A stretch of 64,000 nucleotides of DNA from Dryococelus australis (GCA_029891345.1 CM057009.1:233235178-233299177); one strand, 5' to 3'. Shown: positions 41,619 through 55,257, counted from the first letter of the stretch. Made by a program: numbers and translations. The notes: generated by a model not told the origin, from the letters alone.

Positions 41619-43220
41619 TGAAGTGTGCCACGCGTTCCTCTCGAGACGTTTGTCCCACACCACCAGCAGATTCACGCACCACTCGTGTGAGGGTAGTGTA
41701 ACTCCCCGATAGCATTATGCATATGTGTGTATGTGTGTGCAGTGTAGTGCACTGGTGTTTTTCAGTGTAATTATGTACAGAGTTTTTATATGTCCTTTTT
41801 AATTTTATGTTCTCTAATAATTATTATGGTTGCAACACAGTGTCTATAAGCAAATTCATTTATGTACCAGGTTTGTTTATTTATACAAGTGTCACATGTT
41901 CATAATTTATGAGATATTTATTTCCTTATACGCATCATTTACATGATGCCATATGTCATTGAGAATGTTTAATAATAATCTGTGTCCTTTTGTAATTATT
42001 TTTACATAATATATTTAATTCCAGTTTTCATATGCAACATAAAAATAAATTATTAGGTACAGCACTTCCATTCATATTACAGCACAACTTGCATTGAAAA
42101 TTAAATACATTTTTACATAAAAGTGCTTGTCTGCAAATGCCCATGGCACTGGCCATGTGCCAGGGTAACCTCACTTTTCATACATCAATCATAATACAGT
42201 GTATCAGTGAGTATATTTGTATAGTAGATTAAGCACCCAGTAAAAATAAACACCTTGACTAAATAAGTTCATCAAAAGGTCCACTCTAGGCCCAATGTTA
42301 ACCCACCTAGAAGAAGGGCCTGATTTTAGGTTAAATTTTATGTTTACATCTTAAGTAATACGTATATTTTATATTTTCAATGCCTATGATTTTTGCAATG
42401 AATATAGATATGTGTTTGTGTTCTCTCATCCCATCAGTATTGCACACAATCATTTTGTTTCATTAATCATAATTTTATTTTAATTATCATTTTTAATGTG
42501 CATGTCGAAAGGCTAGACCACTCAGCGTGCTCCGAGCCAATCTACCGTCAGTAACGCCTGAGTATCATAGTGGGATGGACGTCCACATGTAACCCCTACT
42601 GCCATTACCATTGTCTAACCATGTAGCTATCATAGACTTAGTTAATTAGCATACCGGGATACTTTTCATTTAATTTTCACCGGAGGAAATGCCATCACGG
42701 AGCTCAGTCCATATTTTATATGGCTGGGATGTAACTACCTGTAATTCAAGTAGCCCTCGTGTAATTTTACCACATAAGTGAACTCCCATTAAATGGAGAT
42801 TTGTATATCAGTGCCTCCTCGGAGGCAGTTAAGGAATAAATAGTGTTTTTGAACTGATGCAATGCGCACATTTATTTCTAGGCCGCTTCCCGACAACATA
42901 ACCTGCTTTCATAAATTTTACATCAAATATATAGGTCACAAAGGTGGCCCGAAACAGCTTTTAGGGAAGTGTGGTAATAATCTGGAAGGGGCTATACATC
43001 TTCCACTAGCTTAGGCCTATTGGATTTTAGCTCGACATCATCCACAACAACTTCAAGAGTTGGAGGAATATTGGGGACAGCCACGTGGGCCGTTGACCAC
43101 ATGACCCCCACCATCATCTTGTGATCTCCGCACTGGCGCCCAACCTGGTAAACCAATGCAATCGACGATCCTGTCCACATAACCTACATCCCCAATGGCC
43201 CAGCAAACCTAGTACCATCA
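41619..43220 (+). mobile_element. 3' LTR of LTR retrotransposon
   Basis: 1,602 bases, from TGAAGTGTGCCAC to AGTACCATCA, uninterrupted partner of the LTR at 34762-38117. The 5' side is preceded by the polypurine tract and the 3' side followed by the ATAC duplication. Short frames within it (such as minus-strand 42992-43180) have counterparts in the 5' LTR and are not taken as genes. Confidence 0.85.
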
Positions 43221-43224
43221 ATAC
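43221..43224. repeat. target site duplication ATAC, right
   Basis: Matches 34758-34761 at the other end of the retrotransposon. Confidence 0.75.
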
Positions 43225-44397
43225 CTAACTTATTTCCTAAAGATAGTGAACCTGTTTGTTATATTGGTAAACAGGAACTGTAATGATAGACTCTGGGGTT
43301 ATGAAAACCTGTATGAATGTAAGGAGTGAATATGTAAAACCCAGTAACTAAGAACAAAAATTTCGAAATGTAATTTGTCAGCTTGTTTTTTTTTTCCCCA
43401 AGGACCAAATAAATAATTAATATACTATATAATTTGTTCAAAAGCCTCATTGGCCAAGAAGTATGTTGACAAAATGTTTTAACTCCTACTGTACATAACA
43501 AGTTGGGTAATTATAAAAATTGCTAGGTCTGCTGTGAATTATTCTTGGGTATCATTAAGGATGGCTATGGACTTTAATTATGTCTATAATATGACAAGTG
43601 AGGGTTTTATATTGTTTAGCCCTTTAAAATTTATACCTACCATTAGTCCATACTGTATGTTTAGTCACTGAAAAAAATCATACTTCATTCTTAAAAGACA
43701 TTTCTCTTGGTAATTAACTTCGTTGTAAGTTTATATTGGGGCCATGGGTTTTTCAATTTTATACATTACAAATTTTACAATACTGTTTGTAACAATGTGT
43801 ATGAAAGAAAGTTATAAATTGCCATTAACATGAACCAAGTTTATTTATAAGCAATACTTGCATACATACACATATATGTACATGCATACATTAAAGTTTA
43901 TCGAGCATACTGGTGTCAGAATATTTTTTAACAATGATAAAATCACCACTCCAAAATAATGAAGCTCAAGTCACTCATCACTGCAATGTACATTATTATT
44001 CCTAGATTTTTATCATTGACCATGAGTAAATATTAAACACAGAAGTGCATAATTGTTTTTTTTCTATTTATAAAAAAATAAGGAATTCATATAAATACAA
44101 GCTAAATGCAAAACAAATAACTTTAAAATTTTGGGTAACATCATTTTTCAGTTCACAGGCATAACAAAGAATAATTTTCCATAAAACCACAAAAGTTAAA
44201 AATTATTACAAATATGTTTGCTACAGAACTAAATATAGGGTTTGTATGTCCATCCCTCATTGCTATGCAATTTAAAAACAATTAGCAAAAGTCTGTCAAA
44301 AATTGTTGCCATGGCAGAGCGCGTGTGTCGCCTCACATCACATAACATTTGTTCTAAAATTTAAGAATCACCAGCTATAACGATCACCTGGCTCTCT
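43225..44397. other. no gene recognised
   Basis: AT-rich, no supportable frame. A short CATACA/TACATA-rich stretch is at 43861-43890. Confidence 0.5.
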
Positions 44398-44643
44398 AAA
44401 TATTAATATAATTTGAAACCTACGTGCAATTAATTCATTTCACACATGGCATCCATCAGCATCATTTGCTTCCTCCAGAAGATCAACAGCTTCATTGAGG
44501 TCGATATTCAACTCCACATCTTCATCAAACTCATGCTCAACTCCACTGTCTTTTAAGATATTATTCAAAATACCCGCATGATATCTAAGATAAGCGACTT
44601 GAACTACCTGATGCCGAGTGCTGACTGCGCTACACTCTACCAA
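44398..44643 (-). pseudogene. Harbinger (HARBI1-like) transposase C-terminal remnant
   Basis: The minus-strand frame reads HAGILNNILKDSG, an acidic run EFDEDVELN, then EEANDADG, and after one stop NELIARRFQ. This is the layout of the C-terminus of PIF/Harbinger transposases: an LHNI-type motif, an acidic spacer, and a final R-(N/E)-x-(L/I)-I-x-x-(Y/R)-F. Only about 80 codons remain. It abuts element A copy 2, of which it may be part. The call is from pattern memory, not alignment. Confidence 0.45.
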
Positions 44644-46170
44644 AGGCCTATAGCTACATTAAAGAGCAATTGAGTCAGTGTAGTAACTATTAACACTGCA
44701 AGGCGTAAATTATTTTTGAAAATGTTTTATGTATTGCTGCATGCCTTAAAAATAGTCCCCTAAATAAATATAAAATGGTAAATGGATGTAGCAAAATTCT
44801 ATGTGAAACCACAGTGTTATACAAATGCAAAGTAGTAACCACATGGACAATCAGATCTTAGCAATCCGTTTGTATTTTGAGAAAGTGTTTGTAGTATCAG
44901 AAAAACGTAATTAAAAGAGTAAATGGACACATAGTGAGCCCGTTGGATTCAGATAAATATTAAATTGCTAACATTTCTCAATTGGTGTGTTCAGTTCGAC
45001 ACAGACACTTCGAACCGTGCAACATAAAATTAATTAAAATAATTTTTGGTAACATGAATACTCAATTGTAAAGACTGTAATTAAAGCAATATGTTTTATT
45101 TTGTCTGTAGCAGTGTTTTATGTAACTCTTGTCTTTACTGGGAAAAGAAAGATAATTTTAATAAAAATAATATTTCCTATAAATTTAACAGCATGTATAT
45201 TTTATATGTTTTATATTATTGTGTAATTATTAGGGAAAAATAGGCAGTGAACTTGGATGTATGTTTAATCTTGTATTGTGTTGCATATCATCCATGTAAT
45301 TAATTTTTCAATGGAATTTATGTTATGGTGCGGCATCGATTCCAAGGCATCATCGATGCCATGTCACCTCTTTAGTCTTGGTTTGACGGGCATATGGATA
45401 GGTCGCATGACTCGCGGCTTAGAGGTGAAGCAACTTTTGTAATGGTCAGTAACTATAATAGACTTTTAAATTATCTGGAACATTTTTCTCAACCGAACCA
45501 GAGCAGACTCGCTACCCGTCCGACGTAACGATACTTTAATATTTCTCTTCAAGGAACCAACACCATTTTTTTTTACTGTTTCAGGCAGTGCGGGGCTTCA
45601 AGCCGCATACTGGTCAATTTCAATTGTGTATCATCTCATAGTCAATCTTGAATAATCAGATGTGTATTCAATGTATTTTGTATTTTGTTAAATACAATGT
45701 ATTTCTTCAGAAACCTGCACTCATGTGTGATCACTCAATTTTTTGAATAATTTATGTGTGACTTATGTTGAATGTTTACAGTGTAACAAAGGTGTCTTGG
45801 TAAGCCACAATAGCCCAGCTCTACTTACTTTTATCACCTATGAAAGTTTATTGCAGTATATCAAAGGCAAGTTGGGAAGCCACAACAGCCCAGCTCGAGT
45901 GTATTTTTGTAATTAATATCAAACTGCAACAGGTCATGTAACAATCACCTTAACCAGACATCAGGGTACACAACGGTCTTTCAGCACGGGCTTTTCCACC
46001 ATGGCCCACCTCAAGAGTTCCATGGTAACCCAAACTGATTCCCTCGCAATTTGTTAGTTTGTGCCCACCAGATATAATAACTTGCATTCGGGACCCTGTG
46101 ACCTCCCCGCTAGCAGGAATTTGGCATACCCACACTTGTGGTTGACAGATACAAGATCCAGCCCCTACGT
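44605..46170 (+). mobile_element. element A, copy 2
   Basis: Reverse-complement match to 35200-36868 across about 1.5 kb. Shared landmarks: a CTACATT-AAGAGCA block (about 44651-44670), GTGTTGCATATC (45280-45291), GCATCATC-ATGCCATGT (about 45348-45364), CCTCTTTAGTCTTGG (45367-45381), CTTCAGAAACCTGCACTCATGTG-type block (45705 on, shared with copy 3), and GACCCTGTGACCTCCCCG (46091-46108). Copies 1 and 2 are therefore in inverted orientation about 8 kb apart. No protein-coding capacity apart from the possible transposase tail next to its left end. Confidence 0.7.
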
Positions 46171-47289
46171 GTGGTTAAATAGGACTTGTGTCCGGATGCT
46201 AATTGTCTAGGTATCAATTGGCGCCCCTTCATGTGGTTAAAATCGCAGGTATGGGGGTGACCAAACTGCGAAATCGGACTTTCAGTGTATGCAAAATTTC
46301 TGTACATCCATTTGCGCATTCGGTGTCGCTAAAAATACGTTTTCACATGGATGACCAGAACATGGGACACCCATTTTCCGATGTTGGCGACAGTGGAGTT
46401 CGAAGACAGGGACACTTGAATCGCATACAGATTTTTTTTCGATTAAGTTAAAACTTTCGAATTATAATAAATTGAATTATATTTCCACACGAATAAACAT
46501 TTTCAGTGTTTCATCAAAACAATGTGAGTTCCAATCGCCACTCTCTTATAAGAAGAACCACAAAACAATCACGTCTCATGAAAGACAGCCCACCAATAAA
46601 ATAAACAGAACCCGAAGTAGTAGTTACATTGTGCAAAGTTTCTTGGTTTCAAGAAATAGCTCAAGTGTTATGTTAATTGAATAAGTCAGCACATATCACT
46701 TTTATGAAGTGGCAGATAGGTGTCAATTCATTTCACTGAGGTGACTGTTCCAAAAATGCACTTATGACGATCTACATGTAATGAAATACAAAAATAATGC
46801 ACTGCATATATAATATTTCTATAACACTAGCAACAAATTCTTGCATATACATACATTTTGGCAGAAGAGAACTCAATTGCAACGACATTTCACCACACTA
46901 GTTAACTTAATTCGGCCAGAAAAGACAATTGTAGAAAATTTTAAAAAAATTGTTGCAAATATATGCATGGAATAAGTAAGTTATTGGAAATATGTGTCGC
47001 CCTTGCATTTCTAGCACAGCGAAATATTTAATCTAAAACCTTATCATCGGAATCGCAGTCAAATACAATTTGTCTCCTAACACCTGCCACCATATAGCTC
47101 AAGCACACAATTTGACATGCTGATAGATAGCTATCATGTGGACGAAGTACCTTATAGCTTTATCAGCTGATAGCCTGTCGAATAGGCAATATAAGCTAGT
47201 CGTAATACACATTTTTGGGCTATCTAGCTGATAACTTTTATTCGAGACTTTATCAGACTTTGGTAATACAGGCCCTAATATTTATCTTT
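46171..47289. other. no gene recognised
   Basis: Short frames only. The end of this interval (about 47040-47280) is a repeat-like segment with AGCTGATA motifs in both orientations (47161, 47226) and an AATACAGGCCC end, perhaps a small MITE; this could not be proven. Confidence 0.4.
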
Positions 47290-47875
47290 ATGGTGCTGAC
47301 TCCATTTTTACTGCTTCAGCCAGTGTGGGACTTCAAGCCACATGACAGTCAATTTCAATTGTGTATCATCTCATTGTCAAACTTTAATAATCAGATGTGT
47401 ATCGAAATATTTTGTTGCATACAATGTATTTCTTCAGAAACCTGCACTCATGTGAGATCTCGTAATTTTTGGATTAATTTCTGTATAACTTATGTTGAAA
47501 ATTTACAGTGTAACAAAGGCATGTTGGGAAGCCACAATAGCCTAGCTCTATAGTTTTTTTTATACTCTATGAAAGTTTATTGCAGTATATCAAAGGCACG
47601 TTCAGAAGCCAAAATAGTTCAGCTTGAGTATATTTTTGTAATTTAATATCAATCTGCAATGAGTCACGTAACAATCACCTTAACAAGCCATCAGGGGACA
47701 CAATAGTATTCGACCATGGCCCACATCATGAGTATCAAACTAACCCGATTTGTTAACTGGTGCCCACCAGATATATTAACTTGCATTTGAGACCCTGTGA
47801 CCTCCCCGTTAGAATGAAACCAGCATAGAAACGCTAGGGTTTAACAGTGCCGAGACCCAGCTAGGCATCTCCATA
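47290..47875 (+). mobile_element. element A, copy 3 (partial)
   Basis: Direct-orientation match to 45560-46160 of copy 2: shared GCTTCA-CCAGTG-type start, TACAATGTATTTCTTCAG, TACAGTGTAACAAAGGC, GGAAGCCACAATAGCC, and GACCCTGTGACCTCCCCGTTAG. Its right end (GGGTTTAACAGTGC) matches the terminal segment of copy 1 better than copy 2 does, helping to define that end of the family. Confidence 0.7.
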
Positions 47876-48539
47876 TACAAAGTTCAACACTTACTTGCTT
47901 TTTAAAACATGCCTAGTGTATTTTATGTACAGTTATTTGTTTTAAAAGTAATTTTATTTATGAATTCGCCCATGTGTTTTTAAAGTAAAAACAAACATGG
48001 TGCTGATTTGGTCATTTTGTATTTTTGCTAACATCTGCTATATACAAAATAGGAAATACCAAATTAACAAATACATTACCATTTTTGTATGCAAAATCAT
48101 GTCACATGTTCATTTTGTCAACAAAATTTGCCAATTCGGAAGCGGCGACAGTTTGCAAACACTGGTTAATGTATAGTTTATTTTTGTCTATGCATAACTG
48201 AATGCAGTCATCTCTATTCAACCCTTCTGTAAAGACACGAAAAGAATACATTTCCGTTTATTTTATCAATTCAAAGTTGCACATGGGTTAGACAGATTTA
48301 CCCATTCACACATTGCAAAAACCACAACACTACTACGAACATTCCTGTTTATTCATGATTCAAATCAAATGTCCATGCACTATATGAATGGCACAATTTA
48401 AGATAACACAAATAAATATTATTTTAAAATTCTCCTCCCACACTTTGTAAAAAGTAAACATGCCTAAACTACACAATTTTACCTACCAACCTATTTGAGT
48501 TTTTCAATAAATTACTTGATTCATTCTTAAATATAAATA
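47876..48539. other. no gene recognised
   Basis: AT-rich sequence without protein-like frames. Confidence 0.5.
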
Positions 48540-48540
48540 A

Positions 48541-49610
48541 TGGTAGTCTTCACGGAAGCGTGTGCGATGCCCTGGGATGTTATGTCAGGGTGCAGACGGT
48601 CCAACCCTAGTCATGATATTGATAAAATGTTCCAGTTACTTAATGTCTATTGAAGTGAAATTATTATAGAGCTAAGATTGAATCTGCTGAGGGTGGTAAA
48701 TGCAGAGCTCACCTTCTATCCTGCCAATGGGCCGATTGCTCAAGTCGAACTGCTTGCAGATGGACGTGGCTTCGGCGAGGCCGCCGAAGTCGCCGCCAAA
48801 TAGTGAATGTGAAATTACTGTATGCTATTAATTACATGTTTACATATTGAACACTGCAGATATTTATGCTTACATACTAAACACTGATTTATGATATACC
48901 CGTATTAGTTGGAGCCTTTGTTGTGCCTGAGAATGTGACATCTCGGGCTTGTTATCACACTTTAAGGCTGATATTAAAAGATATGATGCCTCATATATCT
49001 GATTGTGGATATATGATTACATATGACCTCGTATGATTAACACTCACATGTCGGGTTGGTGAAATATGTTGAATAACCGTACTGCTTCCCTGTATTTCAC
49101 TTTCTGTGATGTCATGCGTATTTCACTTTGGCGAGCATGGAGCTGCCCTGGTATCCTAGAATTCGTACAACCCCTTATGGAAAAGCATGCAGTTTCTATA
49201 GTAAGTTTTAGAAATACACAATGCTAAATCCTTGTTTTCGCTTCTTACTATTAATTGGAGCTAGGGAGCCGCATGACACTTTACACACACCTCGGGAATA
49301 TTATTCCCCACTGTTTGAACCCTCTTGGGGTCACGTAGCACTCCTGGTTTGGCCAACAAGTCCGCCAATAATGCGCACACTGGAAGGGTGTAAGGTGTTG
49401 CGTCTGCCACTTACCCCTGCGTTCCCCCTCAATGGTTTTGCATCAACGATCGTTGGAAGCATTAAAGTGGAAATTTGGTAAATAGGTTAGGTATTGCCCT
49501 GCGCCAGGCATCATCAGAGGCGGTGCCAAAGTTGTAGAGCTGACACTTGCTGATGCTCCGGGTCGTGGTGCCGACGACCAATGCCTTCCTTTCCTGGCTC
49601 CTTGTAGAAT
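48541..49610. mobile_element. diverged LTR-like repeat related to the Ty3 LTR at 60.95-61.8 kb
   Basis: Several blocks align in the same order with 60950-61800: GAGCTCACC-CT-CCTGCC (48708) with GAGCTTACC-CT-CCTGCC (61008); a GATATAAAA/GATATTAAAAGA area (48969, 61269); the GATGATTACAT / ATGATTACATATG block (49013, 61312); and GCTAGGGAG-CG near 49261 with GCTAGGGAGACG near 61550, followed by related translated sequence. It probably represents a solo or isolated LTR of the same family. Exact ends are not defined. Confidence 0.5.
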
Positions 49611-50199
49611 TATGATTAAAGGTTAAAAGTAAATTTTTGTGGATTCTTAGGGTGGACCATACACCACCTGAATGAAATACATTGAATTGAAAATACTACC
49701 ATAAAGAACTCTCTGGAAATAAGCGTGTAAAATACATACTTTATAAATGGTTTGAAATTAGGGTCCTGTGCCCTTATGCGCATGGAGGCGTAGACAGAAT
49801 CAAGCACACACTTTCCCCAGTGATGTTATTTATTCGTCTGTGAATTTACATAATATAATAATAACTTTTCAATTAGTTACCAATAGATCTAAAAAGCCTC
49901 AATAGCAACGAAACCGAAGTTCTCAAAGAAAACTCGAAGAAATACTAAGTATCAAGACCATACCACTCAGTGTATGACTATTTATACGATTGACTGTACA
50001 CCTAATACATAGGGCATGTTTAAAAAAAACTGTAGAGATTGTTTAAGGATATAGTTTTGTATATGTTTTAATAATTTTCGTTTAATATATTTCATTTATA
50101 TAGGCTGTGTTTTGTAGCCTGAACGATGTATCTATATGTAATATATGATTAAAGTATGTAGCTTTTGACAACACCTACATCCCTTGAGCACTCGTAATC

Positions 50200-50960
50200 A
50201 AGATTGGGATCTAAAGGTGGCATACCAAATAAATAAAATAATAAACCTGTTATGAAATATCATGGCTTGCCTGTAAAATTGAAGAGGTGCATTAGACACT
50301 GTGATCTGCAGCTCAAACAAATACGAATTTTTAGTGCTCTGGCAAAATAAAAATATAAGCAGCCTCTGAATTGACTGTGCTATAGGGTGTGACATGCAGT
50401 TCTTAACACTGTCCATCCCATCACTTATCCCCTTCGACTTGCACAAAAATGGATTGACTACTTGCTTCTGCACTCTTATAAAATATGAGCCTGCAAAGAA
50501 ATTAACTGAACACTTACCTAAACACTTTGGTATGCCAGCCACTGCATATAGATCTTTCATTGTTCAAAGTCTTTCTTCTGGCATCCTTGAGAACTTGAGT
50601 TCAGCAATAATGAAATTATTTAATTTGTCAATCCCTCCATGTTCAACAACACTGACGCCTGAGAAATATTCACACTGCTTCCATGCAGCCACTGGTAGCC
50701 ACCACTTGCACAAAAATTAATACTACTAATAGCCTTGTGTCTGTTTGAATGGCATGGTCCCTATTGGTGTCCAACAATTTAGTAAGTAATCAAATCAATG
50801 GGAATCAAATCTCGTTTGCTGTTTCAAGTGAAAATATGACAGGTCTTCCACACAAATTCGATCACGATGCTTGTTCTGCTCAATAAATGCAGCGACCATA
50901 ACAGCAGCAGTGATGAAATTCAGGTATCTTATGGCTAACTCTTTTTTGTTTTCTGTAAAC
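50200..50960 (-). pseudogene. Harbinger (HARBI1-like) transposase remnant
   Basis: Reading the minus strand from 50960 downward gives, across frames, VNISQASVLLNMEGL (the ISQ-S-V helix-turn-helix-like motif of PIF/Harbinger transposases), then a spacer with MPEERL, then DLYAVAGIPKCLG, where the family has a (F/Y)Y-x-(I/V)-AG-(F/M/I)-P-(N/K)-V-(I/L)-G signature preceding the first catalytic Asp. The following frame (50198-50560) is open for 120 codons but lacks the D of the expected IDGTH-type motif. Three or more frame changes. Terminal repeats were not found. Confidence 0.55.
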
Positions 50961-50999
50961 ATATGATCTGTGAAAGTGCTTATGCGCCTTCAGGTTTGC

Positions 51000-53900
51000 A
51001 CTTGTGTCGAGGTCTACTACTACTTCTTCTTCGCCTCAAATTTGTGAAAACATGTGGTCTCAGGTTTATTGCATCGATGTATCTGCGTGGGTGCAAAAAT
51101 GTTTGTGACTTGCACCTGTCATGTGACCATTTGCCCCTCCATTGGTACTTATTTAATCCAACCAAAGTACAACACAGCGCAAATTTTTCATTGCACACAT
51201 ATAAACTTATATTTAATCGCCCCCTGGGGCATATGCTCGAAAAAACCACTCGAGCATTCATACACAAGGAACTTTCGAGTGATCATTTTCGTATACAAAC
51301 ATACGTGTAGTAGAAATGGTATGCTCTACTGCCTATCATTCGTAGACGAATTTAGCATTCGAATTAATTTTGGTGGTGAGATATTTCTTCAGTCTGACTT
51401 AATTTTCGTGATGACTATCCAATCAGAAACGAGGGTTATGTTATGATATAGGTTGTAAATTTTCTTGTTTTTAAACAGAGCACATGTAAAAAATAACCTG
51501 GAATATATACCAATGCCGAAGCCGAAAACGTAACTAACGGTAATTAATAAACATATGTAAGTATGCCTTTATTTTTTACAGATTTTAAGGCTGCATACAC
51601 AGAAATGAAGCACCTCTAGCACTAATATAAGTGCGAGATATTTGATAGGGATTCATGATTATTTTAGCTCATTTTTAACCAAAATTGACACCATTTCAAG
51701 ATTTGGATCACAATTCCCAGAAAAACTGCTGTCTTCTCAATCAGAGCCAAAATTCAGAGCGGGTGTGTGTGCAGGTCCTTGTGGGGCCCCTTATACCACC
51801 CAGGTGGTTGCAGCACTCGTATTTTGCTGTGGGCTAGAGGAGGTTTCCTTTCCCAGACCCCAGCAAATACATAGCTCAATGGTTGTGACGCCCTGCACGC
51901 CGCAGTGCAACAGATAGCCCACCGAGGCGAGGTGGTGTTCAAATGTTTACCTCTTGGCCCCTACCTGCTTGTAGTTCCTGGGCAGCGGGGTGGGGGAAGG
52001 AGGGAGTAGCAAACTCCCACCTGATATACAATTACTGTCTGGTATTTTGAAAATTAGCAGGACTTTTAAGCTATTACTAGTCCTTGAAGGGGGCTAGCAA
52101 TAGGAGAAAATAAACCTGCGGTGTTTTTATTTGCCAAAGGAAGTTAAATTAAAGGATGATAGTGCTTTCATGACTGGAGCGATGTAGGCAATTTAGTTAT
52201 TTGCTTTATAGGTGGTGAATTAAGTTTCTCGAATGTCTACGAATTGTGTTTTTGTTATAATAACTTTTATATTGTAAGATGCTGTTAAAATTATAGACTG
52301 AAAACTAATTGTGGGTTTGTGCATGTGTGTTGAAACTGTGACGAGAGACTAAGGGGCATTGAATCATTTAACAACTGAACATGTTGGATTCTAAGGGTAG
52401 AGCGGCTAGTGCGAAGCCAGCGCGAACTAGTTTTGTTAAAACTGACTGAATTTTGTCCCGGGCCGATCGGAAAATTCCACCAGCCTCGAGGCTTAATTTT
52501 AGTGAATTTAGGATAGATCTTGCGCTGAAGGTGTGGAATAACTCTTTAGTAAATGTTTTTGTAGTTAATTATTTGATATTTAGTTACGAACCCGTAAAAC
52601 TCGAAAGCAGAGCCAGGAAAAAACGAGTTGAGAAAGTGAAGTTGAAGTTTGGCTTGGCCAAAGGGCTCTGATTGGCCGAGAGAACTTGAAGGGGCAGGGC
52701 CTGATGAGTTTGACAAGAGATAGCAGCAATGTCGTTATTTTACCGTGAACAGCTTTTATTTGTCATCCAGAAAATTAAAGTATTTTAAACGAGGTTGTAA
52801 ATAATGTTATTTAAATGTTTTTGCTATGTCAATAATGCTGCAAAATTTAAAAATTAGTTTCTGGCCATATAATAGGCTAAATAAATGCTTGAGAAGTCAG
52901 AGTTTCTGGTACTGTTCACTACTATATTGGAAGTGACTTTGATTAATTATTGTGTCATTTAAGGCAATTATTAAGTGAATTGATAGCCAGTAATAATTAT
53001 TAGTATATTATATTTAATAGTCTAATATTATTTTTTTCTGAAGGCAGGAAAATTCTGTTAAACAAATGCAAAACTAGGTGCAGCAATCAGTTGGCTGTGT
53101 AAGAAAATTATGTGATTTGTCACTCGTCAGAGTGAATAATGTTTATGTTAGAATGGGTCCAGATTAGAGTAGGGATAAAAATATTTTGTAGGTCAGGTAG
53201 GTGGACTAGGGAGTCGCAAATGACGACATGGCTTCGAGAAGTAGCCAGGTTCTCTCTTGCTGTTCGGTGATGTGACGGATTTTGAGGATGTAGGGGAGGA
53301 AATGCGCCAGAGAGTTTCACTGGCGAGGGTGGGAAGGAGATGCTGTGTGTGTTGTGCTTCAGAGGCTTCTAGTGTGGGAGCAATTTTGTGAAAAGTTGAT
53401 GTGTCGTGAAACTGGGCCTCAGGGGAAATTAAATTGGGTTAGTATATGTGGTTGTGAGGTTAATGTTTACCGGGTGGACGCCAGTCCTCGCTCAATCGAG
53501 AACACGATGATGATGTGGGGTCGTGAGTTGCTTGCACTGAAGCGGCCCTCTGATGCTCCAAAGTCCATTGCTGTTGATGTCCATTATGCAATAACCCTAG
53601 TGCCTTGTCTAGTAGAGGATATCGGCGCTCCCTCTGTATGCTCATCAAACTATTATGGGAACTGTTGAGGCCATTCACAAGCCAAGACTTTGGTACGTTA
53701 ATTTGTGAACACAGGTAACGTGGCCAAGAAGCAGCCAGGAAAAATAAAAATGATGCATTTCCATGACGTTCACCTTTCATTTGTCGCATTCCCTCGTATG
53801 AGGCACAAACATGATTAAGCTCCACCATAGCATGGAGTATTCTTACACTGTATAAGAGGCGCGAACGCCTGCAAAATTGTAATTTGCACAATATGTCCCA

Positions 53901-55250
53901 GTCGTGAAATAATGAGCTGGGTTGTCGAGAGGCACGATCCCCAGATAAAAAATACTTTAAAACTTTCCAGAATTACACTATGACTATTGATAAACTAAAT
54001 GGTCAGACTCAGACATGAAAGTCCGAGGAGGAAGCGAACCGTACATCCACTCAACAATGAGGCATTGACGTGACTGACTGGACATGGCACGCAGCCCTCT
54101 CAGTGGCTGACCATTCCCGCCTCTGGATAAAAATTCCGTTAATTAGAATTTTCCAAATAATGTAATGAAATGATTGGTGGTTGATTCGTGTTAATGATGT
54201 GAAATGGTGCATGAACACTTACACTGACCCCTGAAATTAATAAAAAGAGAATTATAAAATATTACATTGCATGACTTATGTCGTTTGCCTTACTACGTAG
54301 CATAACTTAAGGTGTACAAACTGGCCTGTCTTGGTACACCTTTCAAATGCTATTCCTTGCTTCCCGTCTTAAACTTATTATCTCCAAATACTAAGTTGTT
54401 TATGTACATCATGTTACTGACATTGAAATTTACATAATCACTCTCTTCTAATAAGTTAATCAAAAGTGGTATTAGCTTGACACTTGTTTGTCTGTTAAGG
54501 ATAATGACTTACGTACAAGCATATACCTAACATCAATGTTCTCTTCTAATACTATCCTGGATACGGGATGCTACTTACGTGTGCTGACTTATTATTTATG
54601 GAAATATTTTATACAAAGATAGGACGTGCAGACTGCGTCTATTGTAAACATTATCTTTTAAAGAATTATGATGTGCGCCATAGCACAGTGAATTGTGTGT
54701 ACTTGTAAGACATTATAGGTGTTATTCATAGTCGTTTTTAGTCCAGACTAAGGAAAGATCATACTCCGACCAAAATTTTTCGTATTCAGAGAGGATTTTT
54801 TTTGCTAGTCCGAGGATCATCTTGCTGTAGTACGGCCTAACTTTTAGTCCTGACTGAATGTAGGACTAACAAAGTATTAAGTTCAAAAAGAAACATGGCG
54901 AACATAAAATACGATAGATTCGTTCATATTACATGGCAGTGGAAGCTAGATAAAGGTCACGAAACATAATAATTACTTTTAAAGCCGATTCTGTCAATCT
55001 GTATGCAAAAATATGACTACCTGATGGATGAAATTTTACGTGAATAATAATTCAAAGGAAATGTAGCTAATAAGATTGGTAATATATCAGTTTTTACCTA
55101 CAGCAGTGCCTTTCTATTTCTGTGTCAATCAAATGCTTTCGCTGAAAACAGATTCTTATGAGACATGATATTAGTACACAAAGAGAATTTTAATACAAAT
55201 CATTCTTTGAAAATATATATATATACACACACTAAAGTATTAATTTTACG
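51000..55250. other. long interval without recognised gene
   Basis: Many short frames, none convincing. Two segments have some protein-like character: 52381-52671 (an ATG frame reading MLDSKGRAASAKPARTS, a stop, then LSRADRKIPPASRLNF and a Lys/Arg-rich end KLESRARKKRVEKVK) and 53345-53668. They may be fragments of a retroelement ORF or of a gene exon; neither could be assigned. Confidence 0.4.
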
Positions 55251-55257
55251 AAAATAT

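Noticed and set aside
49221-49481. Plus-strand frame of 86 codons with a similar frame at 61498-61743, suggesting a conserved protein
   Set aside because: Similarity is due to the shared LTR-like DNA; no coding signal, and the second copy differs by frame-breaking changes.
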